Part shown: in pieces, positions 11,516 to 23,519 of the stretch | Layout: each line of letters opens with the position of its first letter | Numbering within the stretch: position 1 is the first letter of the stretch | DNA from: Ophiura sarsii | Lineage: Eukaryota; Echinodermata; Ophiuroidea; Amphilepidida; Ophiuridae | Assembly: GCA_035610835.1 (NCBI GenBank) | Contig: CM069454.1 | Coordinates: 62,602,580 to 62,666,579, forward strand | Length of the DNA stretch: 64,000 nt | Direction: 5' to 3' | Program-made: the position numbers and the translations under genes | The notes under the pieces: model-generated | Told to the model about the DNA's origin: nothing | What the model saw: the letters and a program-made list of their open reading frames with translations, nothing else | The model's database searches: none

Positions 11516-11837
11516 CAAGGGTGTCCCAGAATGATTTATACTGCGTTGGATAAAAAATATTAACACTTCAGTGTTACCATAATACAAAACAGATTTGTCA
11601 AAAACCTTTCCCAACTTTCAAAATCTCATAAATTACTCAACCAATAATAGGCATGTTTGTACTTGTTTTAATGCATTTCGTATGATTATTCCAAATATGG
11701 TGATGAAATTCAATAAATTTGAAACTTTTGAAACATTTTGTGAAATATTGGAACTGTTGTCTGCAGACGACTGTTGCGTGGACAGTTTTAAATACAAAAC
11801 ATTCTTGATCTAATACCTGGAATATACTGGTATAATA

Positions 11838-12085
11838 CACTCTTAGAAAAAAGGGTGCTTCAGGGGTTCTTTGCTGTCCCGTATATGGAACCCTCAGGGT
11901 TAAAGGTTCTTTAAGTTTAAAGAACCCCAACAATTTCTGTAGAGAACCTTTAGAGGTTCTAAAGACGCATTTTTTGTTCTTTTTGAACCTTTAAAGGTTC
12001 TTTGTGGAACCTATACAGGTTCTAAAAAGGGTTCCATATACGGGACAGCCAAGAACCCCTGAAGCACCCTTTTTTCCCAAGAGTG
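11838..12085. mobile_element. 250-bp MITE (CACTCTTAG ends), private insertion
   Basis: The element is a near-perfect palindrome with ends CACTCTTAGAAAAAAGGGTG and a matching inverse, and internal GGTTCT/AGAACC repeats. The TA duplication is at 11,836 and 12,086. Units 2 and 3 have the empty site (ATGCTGGTAGACATG). It is typical of Tc1/mariner-type MITEs. The same family is inserted elsewhere in units 2 and 3. Confidence 0.85.
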
Positions 12086-12554
12086 TAGACATGTCTCTTT
12101 TTTGTTGGGTACGGCATGACTTTGCTTACAATTTACATGAAAACATGTATTTTCCATGTCAGTGCATTTCAAATGATTAAGCTCACACCACTCTAAAGGA
12201 CTACAGCCTAAGAAATGAATGTATATTATTATTAAGTCAGTCAAGCTGAGCAATTTCTATATGTCATACTTCACAAATATTACAAACAGTACTATGGTAA
12301 GTTGCTGTTATTGGAAATTAAAACAGAATACAGCATATTACATGATGCATATAACATATACCGGCAGTCGTACACAATTTCACTAAATGTTTCAAAACTG
12401 TCCAAATTATTGAATTTCATCGCCATATTTGGAATCACCTTGAGCAATGCATTACAATGAGTACAAACATGCCTAGCATTGGTTCGGTTTTTTCTTGAGA
12501 TAGACTTTGAAAGTTGGGAATGTTTATTTTAAAATCAAATAGAATACAACAAAT

Positions 12555-12562
12555 TAGGCCTA
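12555..12562. repeat. TA-GGCC-TA micro-insertion
   Basis: Reads AAATTAGGCCTACCCGATG. Units 2 (TA at 33,817) and 3 read AAATTATCCGATG. Confidence 0.75.
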
Positions 12563-12809
12563 CCCGATGTATAACATTTCAAATTGAGCCTTTTTGCCGA
12601 GCTTGGTCAGTGTTTTTAAAACTTCCCAAAAGAAATAATTTTGGTCAAACTTGGCAATCTACCTTCTACAAAATTCATAAGAAAGCTAACCATATGTAGA
12701 TGTTGGAATCTTAAGCAATCTATGAGCAATGGTATTCATAATAAATAAACGCAATTTTCTCGGTATACATTATTCTGGGACACCCTGTATTTTATTTTCC
12801 ATTCTCCAG

Positions 12810-12892
12810 TTGGGTTATTTTGTACCAATGCATGATGGGGTTTTTTGTACTAATGCATGATGGGTTTTTGTACCGATGCATGATGGTTGATG
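12810..12892. repeat. Short tandem repeat, TGCATGATGG core
   Basis: TTTTGTACCAATGCATGATGG is repeated three times with a 24-29-bp period. Unit 2 also has three copies (34,072-34,142) and unit 3 has one (~57,215-57,235). Confidence 0.75.
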
Positions 12893-14008
12893 GTAGTGAG
12901 AGTGAACAAGAGAGAGTCCTGTCAGATTGTGTAAAGTATGACTATATCGACCTTATGTCTAACCAGTTTATTTTCAATCAGAGATAGATAACAATAATCG
13001 TGGTGAAATACGGTGTAATTTTGATTTCCCCCTTTTGGGATGGGAGAGACCGGCCGGAGGGTGGAGGTGGGAGTATTAATTATTATATATGTCTTCGTTG
13101 TTTTAATCATTCTGCAAAAGATTCTTGGAAGTGTATGAAATCGCCAGCTAACTAACTCATACTCAGCATGCACGCGTCGCGGAGGGTAAAGTTAACACAT
13201 AATGTATACGGTACATGTAGTCGCTCCATGGCAGGTCGCCGGCAGCGAAACTCGAACGCGGTGGTAGATCTCACGCGATGATTGGTTACTATCATCCTAT
13301 GCGAGTTGAAGAACCAATCACTGTCGTGGCATAGTTACTGCGATATCTGAAATCGCACTCAGCTTAATCGTACCTGAGATGAGATTCACCGGGCGATCCA
13401 ACCAGACAACGAATTGTGTTAAGAAATTATCAAGAAAACGTCATGAAATGTTTTTGGAACTTTCGCTTTGATCATAATACAGATCAGCCCTGTCGCAAGC
13501 TATATAGATAAATAGAACTTGACTCAATAAAATAGTGGTCATTGTTTAATGTCGGTTATCTCGTGTCAAACCTGAAGTTTACATTTTGTGAACTTAGACG
13601 GTAATCTGAATCTGTATTTATTTCGTTGTCAGTCTCTATCTTGATCAAATAGTATTTGGTTCCCTTGTTTAATATAAGATAACAATTGTCTATATAGTTA
13701 TATACGCATCTATACCTTTTTTGCAAAGAAGATAACTTTCCAGTGTAGCCCAACATGCTTTGTGATAATAGTGTCCACGAGCAGACGACATCGGTCATAA
13801 TTTGTCAACATGGTCACTGATGAGAAAACAAAATGGCCGCCGAATTGATCAAATTTCATAAAGGTGTATCAGCAGGTATCATGGACCAAGATATTATATA
13901 AACCGATAAACACAATTATAATATGTTAGAAAATCGTGTATCTTTTAAAGAATACCAAGATGGCTCTGCAAAAAAGGCAGTTGTCATCGTCAAGCTGTTT
14001 GACGTACA
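12893..14008. other. Unit 1 spacer, no gene
   Basis: Conserved in units 2 (34,143-35,395) and 3 (57,844-58,919) but without a supported coding frame. The block around 13,180-13,390 (GGCAGGTCGCCGGCAGCGAA wording) is relatively GC-rich and well conserved among copies. I cannot name it. Confidence 0.4.
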
Positions 14009-14439
14009 CAGGGTGTCACAGAAAGTTTGAAAAAAAATAATGACAATATAAAAACATTATTGCATTCCAAATCTTATGCCAGCATTCTCGCAATTTAATT
14101 GGGAACATTTGTTCTACTTTATACATACTCTGTCAATTTCAGCAAAATATCTTTATCCGAATCAATATGGGATGACATTGATATCAAAACTTAGTGAAAA
14201 CCTGGTTTTCACTTTCAGTTGATAAAACTCCACAACTGCCGCTAACGAAAGGATGGTACTCAAGCTGATCAATTCCATCACAACATTCATTGCTTCATAA
14301 ATCATCACAAACTGTTCATATCTATTAATTTTGTAGTGGGAATTAAAGAGGACCCATCAACCTGTGTATCATTTAATTTTAAATTGAGCTTTGTGCCGAA
14401 CGTGGTCAATGATTTTATTCAAAAGAATTTTGGTTAAAC

Positions 14440-14447
14440 TACATGTA
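14440..14447. repeat. TA-CATG-TA micro-insertion
   Basis: Reads AAACTACATGTAGTGAAAAC. Unit 3 reads AAACTAGTGAAAT (TA at 59,382). Confidence 0.7.
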
Positions 14448-14538
14448 GTGAAAACGACCATTTTTACAAAAAGTTCATAACTTCTGTCAGAAACATCCGA
14501 TGTTTAAATTCAAAATTCCGAAGAAAGCTAGATATATG

Positions 14539-14546
14539 TAGGCCTA
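14539..14546. repeat. TA-GGCC-TA micro-insertion abutting TA-CATG-TA
   Basis: The compound TAGGCCTACATGTA is present in units 1 and 3 (59,474). Unit 2 reads ATATGTGCATGTG (35,943), without the GGCC block. Confidence 0.65.
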
Positions 14547-15155
14547 CATGTATAAATGTTAAAATCATAAGACCTTTGACCATGATGACCAATAGCAGTA
14601 TTCATAGCTAAATAAACGTACCTTTCGGTTTAAATCATTCTTGGACACCCTGTATTGTTTGTACATCACATATACACCTATACTCACCACATTATCAATT
14701 TATCATGTTGGCACAACCTAATATGATAGGAGAGAGACACGTGATATGTTATGTTTTAGAATTTATCAGTATAACAAATTAAAATGGAATTTAAATGGCA
14801 ATATCCTTGTTATAGCTATAAGCTATGCTTTATAATAAGTCTGGTGAAACTCTGGCCGATATTACCGGAAAGTGATTAGAGTAATGTGCTTGTTTTTATA
14901 TGAAACGAATCGAATATAGCTAGTATTGCTTCTTATATACACTAATTCACCTATGTGTGCTAATGATTAGACTAATGGTTTCAATCTGCTCCGAAATTAG
15001 ATATTAAAACCTATTAAAATAAGCGCGCTTCCTTGTTGCATGTGCCGGTGTAGTATTAAGAGACATAGTCCCCTGAAGCCATAGTCCGCCGGTACAGTAA
15101 AGTATAGGTTATATAGGGCACTCATCTCTATACAGGCTGCACGCTTCTTTCCATG

Positions 15156-15163
15156 TAGGCCTA
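15156..15163. repeat. TA-GGCC-TA micro-insertion
   Basis: Reads CATGTAGGCCTATGTCTG. Unit 2 (36,851) and unit 3 (60,383) read GTGTATGTCTG. Confidence 0.75.
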
Positions 15164-16098
15164 TGTCTGAATGGAATGCTTTATTGCCGTGTAAATGGTC
15201 AGGAAAGGCGCTCAGTGGAGTGAGAATACTAGTAGAGAATGATGGATGCATCATGGTACTTTATTGGTCAAGAAATCTGTGTGTCGAAACTGCACCGCTG
15301 TATACATGGTTATATATGATATAATATAGACAGTGGCATAGAATGACATATTATACTCAAATGCAGTATATTGGGTTACACAATAATAGAAACTCAACAA
15401 GACTTCGATGTCAATTCCTTTGATAAAGAGGCCTAAATGAGGATAATGGTAAAAGCTTAGTCAGACGATAGAACTCGAGACACCTGAAACATCTGCTCTG
15501 TTTTCCCGTCATTTACACAACTCATATTTTCTAGAAATGTTGAAGTAAAGTTACCGGTCATATAATATAATATTAGCTGAAAGATTTGCCCGAACCATAG
15601 TAATAAACGGTAATCAAATTAATTAAGCTTGCGTGTTGGCCGAGAGCGATTTCCCCCTAAAATGGAATATTTTAGTTATCACATGATCAAAACTTGTGTA
15701 TTTGTACTGCCTTATGTTCAACCAACTTGATATCACTATCAGTGGCTCGATCTTAGTTCCGTTATAATTATATTAGCCCACCATGCCCAGTGTGATATTA
15801 GCCTATATAGCTTTATAAATCACAAAATCCAACAGGCACCATCACATAAACTAGGCAAAAAAGAAGACGATTGTTGCCCAAACATGACCCACCCATAAAT
15901 TTAAAAAAGCTGTTTTTGTATTTATTTTAAAGATATTTGTTATGGTGAAAAATTATGTTTTAAATGATATTTTTATCTGAAGTTGCCAAATAGATAGACT
16001 TTATTTATACACATATCCATCCTCCCTTGTAAACGCCAAAGAGGTGCAAATTCAGGATTCTTGCAAAAACTGGACATCAAACATGGTCTGAGGGTTTG

Positions 16099-16106
16099 TA
16101 GGCCTA
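16099..16106. repeat. TA-GGCC-TA micro-insertion
   Basis: Reads GTTTGTAGGCCTACTACTAG. Unit 3 reads GTTTGTACTACTAG (TA at 61,825). Unit 2 has lost the region. Confidence 0.8.
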
Positions 16107-16614
16107 CTACTAGTAAAGTACTACCGTTTGCACCCTTGCATCTAACGCACATGCTTTCACTGAGATTTTAGACTTTTCACATTTTTTTGGTATGGCGCTA
16201 TCAAAACAAACATATATGAACATTAAAGTAATTGAAAAAAAGAAAGAAAAAAATCTTCTTCTTTTTCTTCTCTAAAAGTGTTTGGTAAGCTTTAGAATCG
16301 AACTCAAGTGTCTAATAGCAACACTGAAAAAAGAACAAAAAGTAATCGACCGACCGACCCACTTTCCTTTTTTCACCCTTGTTTGGGCAAACAAACCTTT
16401 TTTTTATGTGCGTCTAATGATGTACTAAAACACTATCGTTAAAATCCTCGGTTTTTAATACCGGTATGTACGACACTACCGGTGCGAGATGAAATCGTGA
16501 TGCTTATTAATCTAACAAATCCTTAGTTCAAAATATTGTTTATCACCATATTCGTGACTGACCAGTTTACCATGTTTACATATATCCTGTAAAACTCACA
16601 TTATAAAGGTCACG

Positions 16615-17330
16615 TGTAAAAACATTAAAGCACGTGGAAATCATGTATAAAAACAAATGGCAGTGAAAGACATGTGATTACAGCCATAAGCGTGTGTAAT
16701 TTATCGTGAATTTCGCATGTAAATATCGTGGAAGTCATGTGTAAATATGGTGAAAGGCGCGCGCAGACAGCGTAAAAAATGTAAAAATATGTGACAATAT
16801 GCATAAATGTAGTGAAAAACACTTGTACAATTATGGCTGTGAAGCACGTGTAATCGTAAATGTCGCGTTTAAATACCGTATGGTGAAAGACACGCTCGGA
16901 AGACACGTACAGATAGCGTGAAAGACACGTGTAAATATAATGTGAAAGACACGTGTAAATATAATGTAAAAAGACATGAGTGTTAATTTAATGTGAAAGA
17001 CACGTGTAAATATAATGTGAAAGACACGTGTAAATATAATGTGAAAGACACGTGTAAATATAATGTGAAAGACATTTGTAAATATAATGTGAAAGACACG
17101 TGTAAATATAATGTGAAAGACACATGTAAATATAATGTGAAAGACATGCATAAATAAATATAATGAAAAACACCTGAAAATACCGTGAAAGGCATGTGTC
17201 TTTATCGTGACTCCATGTTACATGTATAACTGTGTAAATATGGTGAACTTAGATTGAGAAAGACTACATGTAAATATAGTGAATATATGGTGAAAACACG
17301 TGTAAACAAGGTGCATAAATACTGTAAAAA
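16615..17330. repeat. 24-bp minisatellite with CACGTG core, unit 1 (~10 units)
   Basis: The core array at 16,915-17,155 repeats GTGAAAGACACGTGTAAATATAAT about ten times when read as two parts (GTGAAAGACACGTG, then TAAATATAAT). Degenerate relatives spread over the whole interval. The period is a multiple of three and stop-free on the minus strand, which creates artificial SFTLYLHV-type reading frames. Unit 2 (38,300-38,430) and unit 3 (62,625-62,755) have about five units each. Confidence 0.9.
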
Positions 17331-17985
17331 AATCAAGTCGCTAGAAAACACACGAATTGCAGCTTGCTGAATTGATGCTAGTATAAGTATACCGTACATG
17401 AAAACAGATGCGCCGGGTTATGTAAAGCAATAATATTGAAATTATATAGTTCAATGTTGGGTTCTTTCCATATACATGTAGTATTGCTATGTTGTTTGTA
17501 TCATTACAAATCTGTATAGTGGGTTAGGTTTTATCCGGATAATTAGCCGGGTTTAATGATCCCCAATAAAACTGTAAAATGTCAACCCGAGTGCCATGCC
17601 ACTATCCATTACCGAGTTTCGTATTGACACGGATAAGTCTAATGTGGTCTCTGGCTAATTAATTAATTTGCATTAAATGCAGTGCATATATAGTCTGTCC
17701 CCAAAAAAATCATCCCGGCGTAAAATATATAAATGGGCAATGGATTATTTCGTGCAAAATCGCGTCATACATTTTATGTTATATAAGTGCAAACTCCCAA
17801 TCATCATGATCATTTCATATATACTATAAACATCGGGTTAGAATTCTATGGGTCTGTTTTCATATGTATACACTCTATGAATATGCAATAATTAAAAACA
17901 TGTGGCTTTCATATAACGATTACACCTGGTAATATTCATAAGAATCAACACAGTTGACCAAGCATGTATAGTTCTGGGACTACTG
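17331..17985. other. Unit 1 spacer, no gene
   Basis: Conserved in units 2 and 3 with small indels. No reading frame or RNA gene is recognised. Confidence 0.45.
17473..17480. repeat. TA-CATG-TA micro-insertion
   Basis: Reads CCATATACATGTAGTATTGC. Unit 2 reads CCATATAGTATTGC (TA at 38,760). Confidence 0.8.
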
Positions 17986-18480
17986 CAATATATTGGCGAT
18001 AGCAATTTTTAAAGGATTATTACTGAGATAAAGTGCTTTCTATACTGAAGATAGCAATATCTTGAGCAATAATGAAGACACGAATGTATAATGTACTGTA
18101 GATTGTTACTTAAAGAAATATGTATAAACATTGATTGAAGACAAAATTGCGATCTATTAATATTATGGATATAGCAATTTTTTAAAAGGTAGATTGGTGC
18201 TATCTATACTGAAGATAGTAATATTTTGAGGAATTAATATACTACGAAGAAAACTTGTGTAATGATTATTACTTAGAAAAGTATGTGCTATCTTCAGTAG
18301 ATAGCAATATGTCAATCGCGTTGGTACTAAGACAATTGTGTAACATTGAAGAAAAATATTGGATATAGCAATTATTTCAAGGATTTACTTAATAGGGAAA
18401 TATTGTGTTATACTGAAGATATCAATATTTAAATCGCATTGTTACCAATTATACAAATAGTAGAACAAATTCAGAAAAAA
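17986..18480. repeat. Dispersed hairpin repeat cluster, unit 1
   Basis: The near-palindrome GCTATCTACTGAAGATAGC (or variants such as CTATACTGAAGATAGCAATAT) recurs within a ~180-bp loose tandem unit that also carries ATTGCGATCTATT and ATATAGCAATTTTTAAAGGA. The stem is GCTATCT/AGATAGC with a 5-nt loop. Much larger clusters are in unit 2 (39,280-41,640) and unit 3 (63,620 to window end). Confidence 0.75.
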
Positions 18481-18958
18481 AGACATTGAGAAAAATGAGT
18501 CGTTACTCTGAGTTTCATGCCGACAAGGCAATCTTCAGATACTGTAGATATTGCCTCTTCACATAACTAAGATGTACGTGCGAAAATGTCCTGTCGGCTA
18601 TAGCTGCCCTGTGTTACTTTTATAGTTTATATCAATGGGTCTGCTATGGCTATACCGCACATGATAACATCTGGCAGCTATTGCAAATGGATATAGTGTG
18701 TTTCTATGGGAAATGTGCCTTAGGTAAACAGCGATATCTTGAGTTACCTTGCAACTACGTTTATAAAATGTTAGGATAGTAATTAACACACATAGATCTA
18801 ACTTGGGTCAAAAATTCAGGTCGAGTTGCCCTTTTAGATTTTTCAATATTTCCCTCTTTATACAGCGTAGTCATTTTGAACAAGAAATCACACCTTGTAG
18901 CGCATTGTGTTCAATGTGTATCCTTCCGCCAATATTTTTAAATAAAACGTTAGATGTA
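18481..18958. other. Unit 1 spacer, no gene
   Basis: No supported reading frame and no clear counterpart in unit 2. Probably an additional insertion or divergent sequence. Confidence 0.35.
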
Positions 18959-19533
18959 CGAGGGGGTATCAAAAAGTTGTTGACATCACCCAGAAGTGAA
19001 GCAGCTATATCGATGAAATTTCGTCAGTGTAATCACTGGTCCTTAAAAACATTATAGTGCAAAAATGGTCTCATAAGTATGTTTACTTTCTTTACAGGGG
19101 GCGCTAGATGACGTCTTCCAATTGAGCTGTATTTATGGTTAATTATAATGGTCTAATAACTGATCCTTGTGGGACACCTTCCAGAAGAATATTAGGCTTA
19201 TAAATTTGTTTTAAATTTTGTCATTTGTCACTCGTAGGTCTCAATATATATCTGTAGATGACAACATTTCTAAACCTCATACACCTCTGGAAGGCGTCCC
19301 ACAAGGATCAGTTATTGGACCATAATCATTTATCATGTACACAGCACCATTGGAAGACGTCATTGATGTACATGGCCTTGGCATCTAGCGCCCCCTCTAA
19401 AGAAAGTAAACATAGTTATGAGACCATTTTTGCACCATAATGTTTTTAAGGACCAGTGATTACACTGACAACATTTCATCGATATAGCTCCTTCACTTCT
19501 GGGTGATGTCAACAACTTTTTGATACCCCCTCG
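18959..19533. mobile_element. Mariner-type palindrome carrying LINE reverse-transcriptase fragments
   Basis: The ends are CGAGGGGGTATCAAAAAGTT and its inverse, flanked by TA (18,957; 19,534). The arms are ~150 bp and both include a GGGGGCGCTAGATG word next to the inner part. The inner + strand reads LEGVPQGSVIGP, a stop, then SFIMYTAPLEDVID (from 19,287). That is the GVPQGS-hGP motif of LINE reverse transcriptases. The inverted relative LEGVPQGSVIRP lies at ~19,150-19,190 on the minus strand. No transposase is present. The LINE fragment was presumably captured and then duplicated into both arms. Confidence 0.75.
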
Positions 19534-20330
19534 TATACTCTTTTCATTCAAAATATATCGGGTACAATTCAGTGAACAAATAGAGACCAAATTCAAAATC
19601 TTTGATGCCAAATTTTGTCAATATGAATCATTCTTTCCGTTATTTAGGGACTAGCTGGGTGATGGCGATGGCCGGAAGAAGAAAAAACTAACCATGTTTT
19701 ACGGGCAAACGGACCTCTCAGGCAGAGTCGATCGTTTTTTGTATGTTTTTCCCCACAAAATTCGGGAATTTGGGGGAATTTCCAGCAAATTTTGATATTT
19801 CCAACAACAAAAAATCAAATCATTTCAAATTCTTCTAACAATACCAACAACAAAAAATCGAAAATGTTCACAACATTTTGTTTTTTGGAGAGAAAAAAAG
19901 AAGAAAAAAGGAAAAAAGTTCGGCCAGGCCGGCCCGTAGAACAGAGCGTTTTTTCTTCGTAGCCTTATTATGAGTGTAATGGTGAAAATAAATGGTCCTC
20001 GTAAAGTAACGGTTGTTGGATAGCGATATATAGACCATGACTTGGACATTGGATCATTAATTCTTGATAAGAAAATAATCATAGTCTACTCATAAAAATG
20101 TGACACAAATTCCATATTTCAATACGAATCAAAAGACATATTGAAATTGTGGTCTCTCTTTAAACATCAAATGTTACACTTATTATTACACCTGCTCCTT
20201 TCACGTAATACAAAACATGAATTCATACATTAAAACTACCGGGGACGCTTCTATTGTCCCATAGATTCTATATTAACCCATATACTGCTACAAATATGAT
20301 TGAAATCTCTAGTCATCAGGAGCGTAACTA
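19534..20330. other. Unit 1 spacer, no gene
   Basis: Positions 19,690-20,330 align with 41,757-42,375 of unit 2. The segment starting ACCATGTTTTACGGGCAAAC and ending GTAGAACAGAGCG is a relative of the repeat at 9,740-9,975. No reading frame is supported. Confidence 0.45.
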
Positions 20331-20815
20331 TTTATAGGGGGAGGGGGGGGGGGGGCAAGGGAATTCGGCGCCGCGCCAAAAGGCTCCTCCGATCGATGCC
20401 CCAAATGAAATGACAAGCTCTATGTATATTAGCAAAATAGTCGGTTGTGCCCCACCTGATTACAGACCCACCCCCATTCATACCCCACCCATTGAAGACT
20501 ATATAAGTTCCGCCACTGCTATCATGGTGACGGAAAAAAACCGTCTTACAGAAAGCGACTGACGTTTTTTCACGAAATAATGGCTTGGGCTGACATCCGG
20601 GTGAGAATGGTTTTGCATAATACGTTATACTTAGGCGGAGGGAGAAGTTTTGATTCACGCATGCCGGGGGCTCCTCTTAGGTCACTTTTTGACCCATTTT
20701 TCTCTCCTGAGTAAGAATTTTACAATATTTTGTAAGGGGAAACGCCCCCCCCCCCCCCATGAATTTTAGGGGGGGGGGGGGGGACGCCCCCACCCGCTTC
20801 CGCCGCCTATAATTG
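20331..20815. repeat. G/C-homopolymer-rich element, unit 1
   Basis: Bounded by G-runs (TATAGGGGGAGGGGGGGG at left, GGGGACGCCCCCACCCGC at right). It aligns with 42,378-42,815 in unit 2. It may be a TIR element with poly-G termini, but I could not fix target duplications. Short frames in it are not convincing. Confidence 0.4.
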
Positions 20816-21142
20816 CATATACCTCTTGTGGAAGTAAAGGAAATAATTGAGCTCTGTCAGTCTGTGCTCACACTGACAAAAGATCAACCATTTCAATTTC
20901 AACGTTAACATCAATTTAGTTTTAATATTCACATAGCACTTAACTCAAATATACCGTTGAAAATATCACGTGAAAGACACAATTTAATCAAATCCTTTAT
21001 TGAAAGACTATACATCACAACTGTCAAACCTAGACTTGTACACACGCACTGTACATTAAAAAAAAAAGTCTTGAAATTTAACCCCAATTATTCAGTTTCA
21101 AAAAACCAATGTGAATCGAATTAATTGAAAAATAAATATTAA
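20816..21142. other. Unit 1 spacer, no gene
   Basis: AT-rich sequence, conserved at 42,820-43,177. Nothing further is recognised. Confidence 0.4.
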
Positions 21143-21489
21143 AGGGGCATTAAGAAAATAATACGTATGGGAGTGCGCCCTAAATTTTTCTGGAAATCAG
21201 TTTTTTTGTTGCAAAAACGTAATACTTTAGGCGGATGCCATCTGAAACCGTTTACCTTAATTCGCCATCTATCATGTAAAATGTCATGATTGATAATATA
21301 GATGTAGATCACATCGAAATTATCAGCATCACTCACCACGTAGCTTGCTTCAACCAAATGTCAATCTAGCGCCATTATTCAACTGTTTTCCCATAAATCA
21401 TTACACTTCAGGGTTCCTAAGTACCTTTTCTATTAAAACAATACCTTTTTTCCAAATTTCATTTTTCTCGGCAATTTCTCAATGCCCCT
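21143..21489. mobile_element. TTAA-flanked TIR element, unit 1 copy
   Basis: Ends AGGGGCATT and AATGCCCCT are flanked by TTAA at 21,139-21,142 and 21,490-21,493. The length is 347 bp, non-autonomous. TTAA targets are used by piggyBac and Kolobok elements. The unit 2 copy (43,178-44,103) is the same element with two further elements inside it. Confidence 0.8.
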
Positions 21490-21493
21490 TTAA

Positions 21494-22095
21494 ATCTGCA
21501 TCTTATATAGCTACAAAACGCTATTCATCATAGCTATCAAATTGCGTGAAACTTGCAGCATCCCAGAATTAACACCAAATAAGATATTCATTGTAAATTA
21601 CCAAATGTGAATCGAAATAATTTAAGAGTAATTAATGTGAAATGTGCAAGTTATTAAAGCACTAAAGCAGTAAACATGCGCGTACAGCCGTCGTCTTCAA
21701 AACTTAATTTCAAAATTTCTTGATTTTGCAACATTTTTTGTGTAAAATATAATTATAAGAACCGTTATTAAATTGACTTATAAAATGTTTATTCCCGGCA
21801 GGATATCCATGTGCAGAAGGTTATAAGAATCAATCAGGCTGTTCCTGCTGACTTTCAGCTTCTATTATGAGCGTATCTCGTGGCTGATATATATTCTCGA
21901 GTTGCTTCCGTATTTGCATCAGTCAATTGCTCAACGAAACCGTGCGCTAATAATTGTTTGCGTCCCAAGACGAAAAGCTGGACTCAGAGGGTGGATCAGT
22001 GGCATAGATAGGGATTTCGCGGGAGGGAGGGGGCGTAAGACACAAAGAGGCCGGGAGGGAGGGAAGTTCTACAGGGGCAGCACAACTGACGATAT
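21494..22095. other. Unit 1 spacer, no gene
   Basis: Aligned with 44,108-44,720. No supported coding frame. The purine-rich GGGAGGGAGGG patches near 22,020-22,070 are low complexity. Confidence 0.4.
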
Positions 22096-22099
22096 CATT

Positions 22100-22315
22100 T
22101 AGTGTTAAAACACTTTTCACGCGGCAGTCGTCTGCAGACGACAGTTCCAAAATTTCACAAAATGTTTCGAAAATGTCAAAATTATTAAATGTCATCACAA
22201 TATTTGGAATCACCATGACAAATATATTAAAATAAGTACAAACATGCCTAGTTTTGGTTCAGTGATTCTTGAGATAAGACTTTGAAAATTGTGAAATGTT
22301 TCTGAAAAATCTGTT
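22100..22315. repeat. CTGCAG-family arm
   Basis: Opposite orientation to the copy at 20-240. Reads from AACACTTTTCACGCGGCAGT through GTCTGCAGACGAC to TTTCTGAAAAATCTGTTA. Present at the orthologous site in unit 2 (44,725-44,925). Confidence 0.65.
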
Positions 22316-23519
22316 AGGAATAGAAAACTTATAATAGCCACGTGGAAAGCATTACATGTACAGTGAGTTTGTTATTTCGTTCTCGTCATCATACGAGCCC
22401 TAAGACACAGGGACAATACCCTTTTTACCCCTTTTAGAGAATAATCTCAAGATGTTAATAATATTACACTATCAAAACCTACTATTCGGACCTCGGATGA
22501 CGTCATGAGTGGTCAATATTAAATTTTCATGGCGCTTGTTAGGTCACGGTGGTGACATTTTCAAGGAAAAGGGCAAGGTAGTGTCATTTGACATTGTTTA
22601 GATTTTCATCTATACATAAAGACGATTTATGGATCAATATTCCTAATATATAATTTTCCCTTCTTGTTTTTTTTCTCTTCCTAAATACAGACGACTTTTC
22701 CGGATCCGATATGGAGCTAGACAGTTAGCATTCCCGGAACGTCGTATCCGTAACTCATCATTGAAATCTTCTTCATTTCATGGGGCTTTGCATGCGCATA
22801 TAAACTGTAGTAGTACTGATGACTACCGGATGAGAGATGGGAGATCTGTCGAGTTATTTAAAGACGAGTTTGGAGAAAAACAAGAATCGTTGGCAGTGAG
22901 TGTACGTGTGATTAATGAATGGTGTGAACCGATGACCACAAGAGAGATTAATGAATGATGTGAACCGATGACCACAAGAGAGATAGGAGAGTTACGAAAA
23001 GACGAGTTGTAGGGAAAGCAATAGTCTCACTATAAAGTGCCTCAAACACTGAAAACTGGTACTGGCCCTATACAGTCTCGGCTATTATATGGAGGTCGCT
23101 AAACATCTTGTTTGTATTTAACAGAAAAATGGAAAGGATAAAATGTGACCATGGCTAGAGTAAAATGTTAGGTGTTGTATACTTATATATACATGTAGAT
23201 TAAAAGAATACCGACAATAAATATCCGATTTATGGTTCCGACCGATTTACACATTCGTGTTTGTGAAACTTTGAGGAAAGAGATTCCAAGGTTAGTTATA
23301 ATAATATTTTCGGTTTTATTAACAAAAATCGAAATGTTTATTTACGGTTCCGACCTGTTTACTAACTCGAGTCTGCAAAAAACGTGGTAGAAATATCTTC
23401 AAGGATTCTTTTCCCCGATACTGTTAGATTTATAAGCAGGATAGCGTATCTCCCGGGGTCCGGGGCAGAGTGCCTCCCCTGACGGCTTTGAGTTTGACCA
23501 GGAAAGCCAACTATGGGCT
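22316..23519. other. Unit 1 distal spacer, no gene
   Basis: Aligned with 44,930-46,870 of unit 2, which additionally contains the element at 45,619-45,881. A short frame near 22,761-22,958 has no recognisable domain and is not preserved in unit 2. Confidence 0.4.
23190..23197. repeat. TA-CATG-TA micro-insertion
   Basis: Reads TTATATATACATGTAGATTA. Unit 2 reads TTATATAGATTA (TA at 46,558). Confidence 0.75.

Larger units (their letters stand above)
11516..12787. mobile_element. Foldback element B, unit 1 copy
   Basis: Outer ends AAGGGTGTCCCAGAATGATT and its inverse ending GACACCCTG are flanked by TA. Inside lie two ~200-bp inverted arms of the CTGCAG family (11,580-11,790 and 12,360-12,530). 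Orthologous copies are at 33,010-34,048 and 56,031-57,183, so it predates the duplications. The unit 1 copy is enlarged by a nested 248-bp MITE. Confidence 0.7.
14009..14652. mobile_element. Foldback/MITE element C, unit 1 copy
   Basis: Ends CAGGGTGTCACAG and CTTGGACACCCTG, followed by TA. Orthologous copies are at 35,396-36,295 and 58,920-59,827, each enlarged by a nested MITE missing here. The small reading frame seen in the other copies (minus strand, opening MKQF) is broken in this copy by small deletions. Confidence 0.7.
14655..16610. other. Unit 1 spacer, no gene
   Basis: AT-rich sequence aligned to 36,298-38,240 and 59,830-62,310. It has no supported reading frame. It lacks the ~560-bp block inserted at 37,240 and 60,775 in the other units (empty site ~15,560). 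The part 16,030-16,850 is deleted from unit 2. Confidence 0.5.

Noticed and set aside
11595..11933. Frames over the CTGCAG-family arms as small genes
   Set aside because: The arms recur in both orientations with indels that break the frames.
16831..17195. Repetitive minus-strand reading frames (FHIIFTRV, SFTLYLHV, CLSHYIYT)
   Set aside because: They are three frames of a 24-bp minisatellite whose period is a multiple of three. The same happens at 38,223-38,644 and 62,411-62,846.
19258..19440. Reading frame WKASHKDQLLDHNH... as a protein
   Set aside because: It is the wrong frame over a reverse-transcriptase fragment. The neighbouring frame gives the recognisable GVPQGSVIGP motif.
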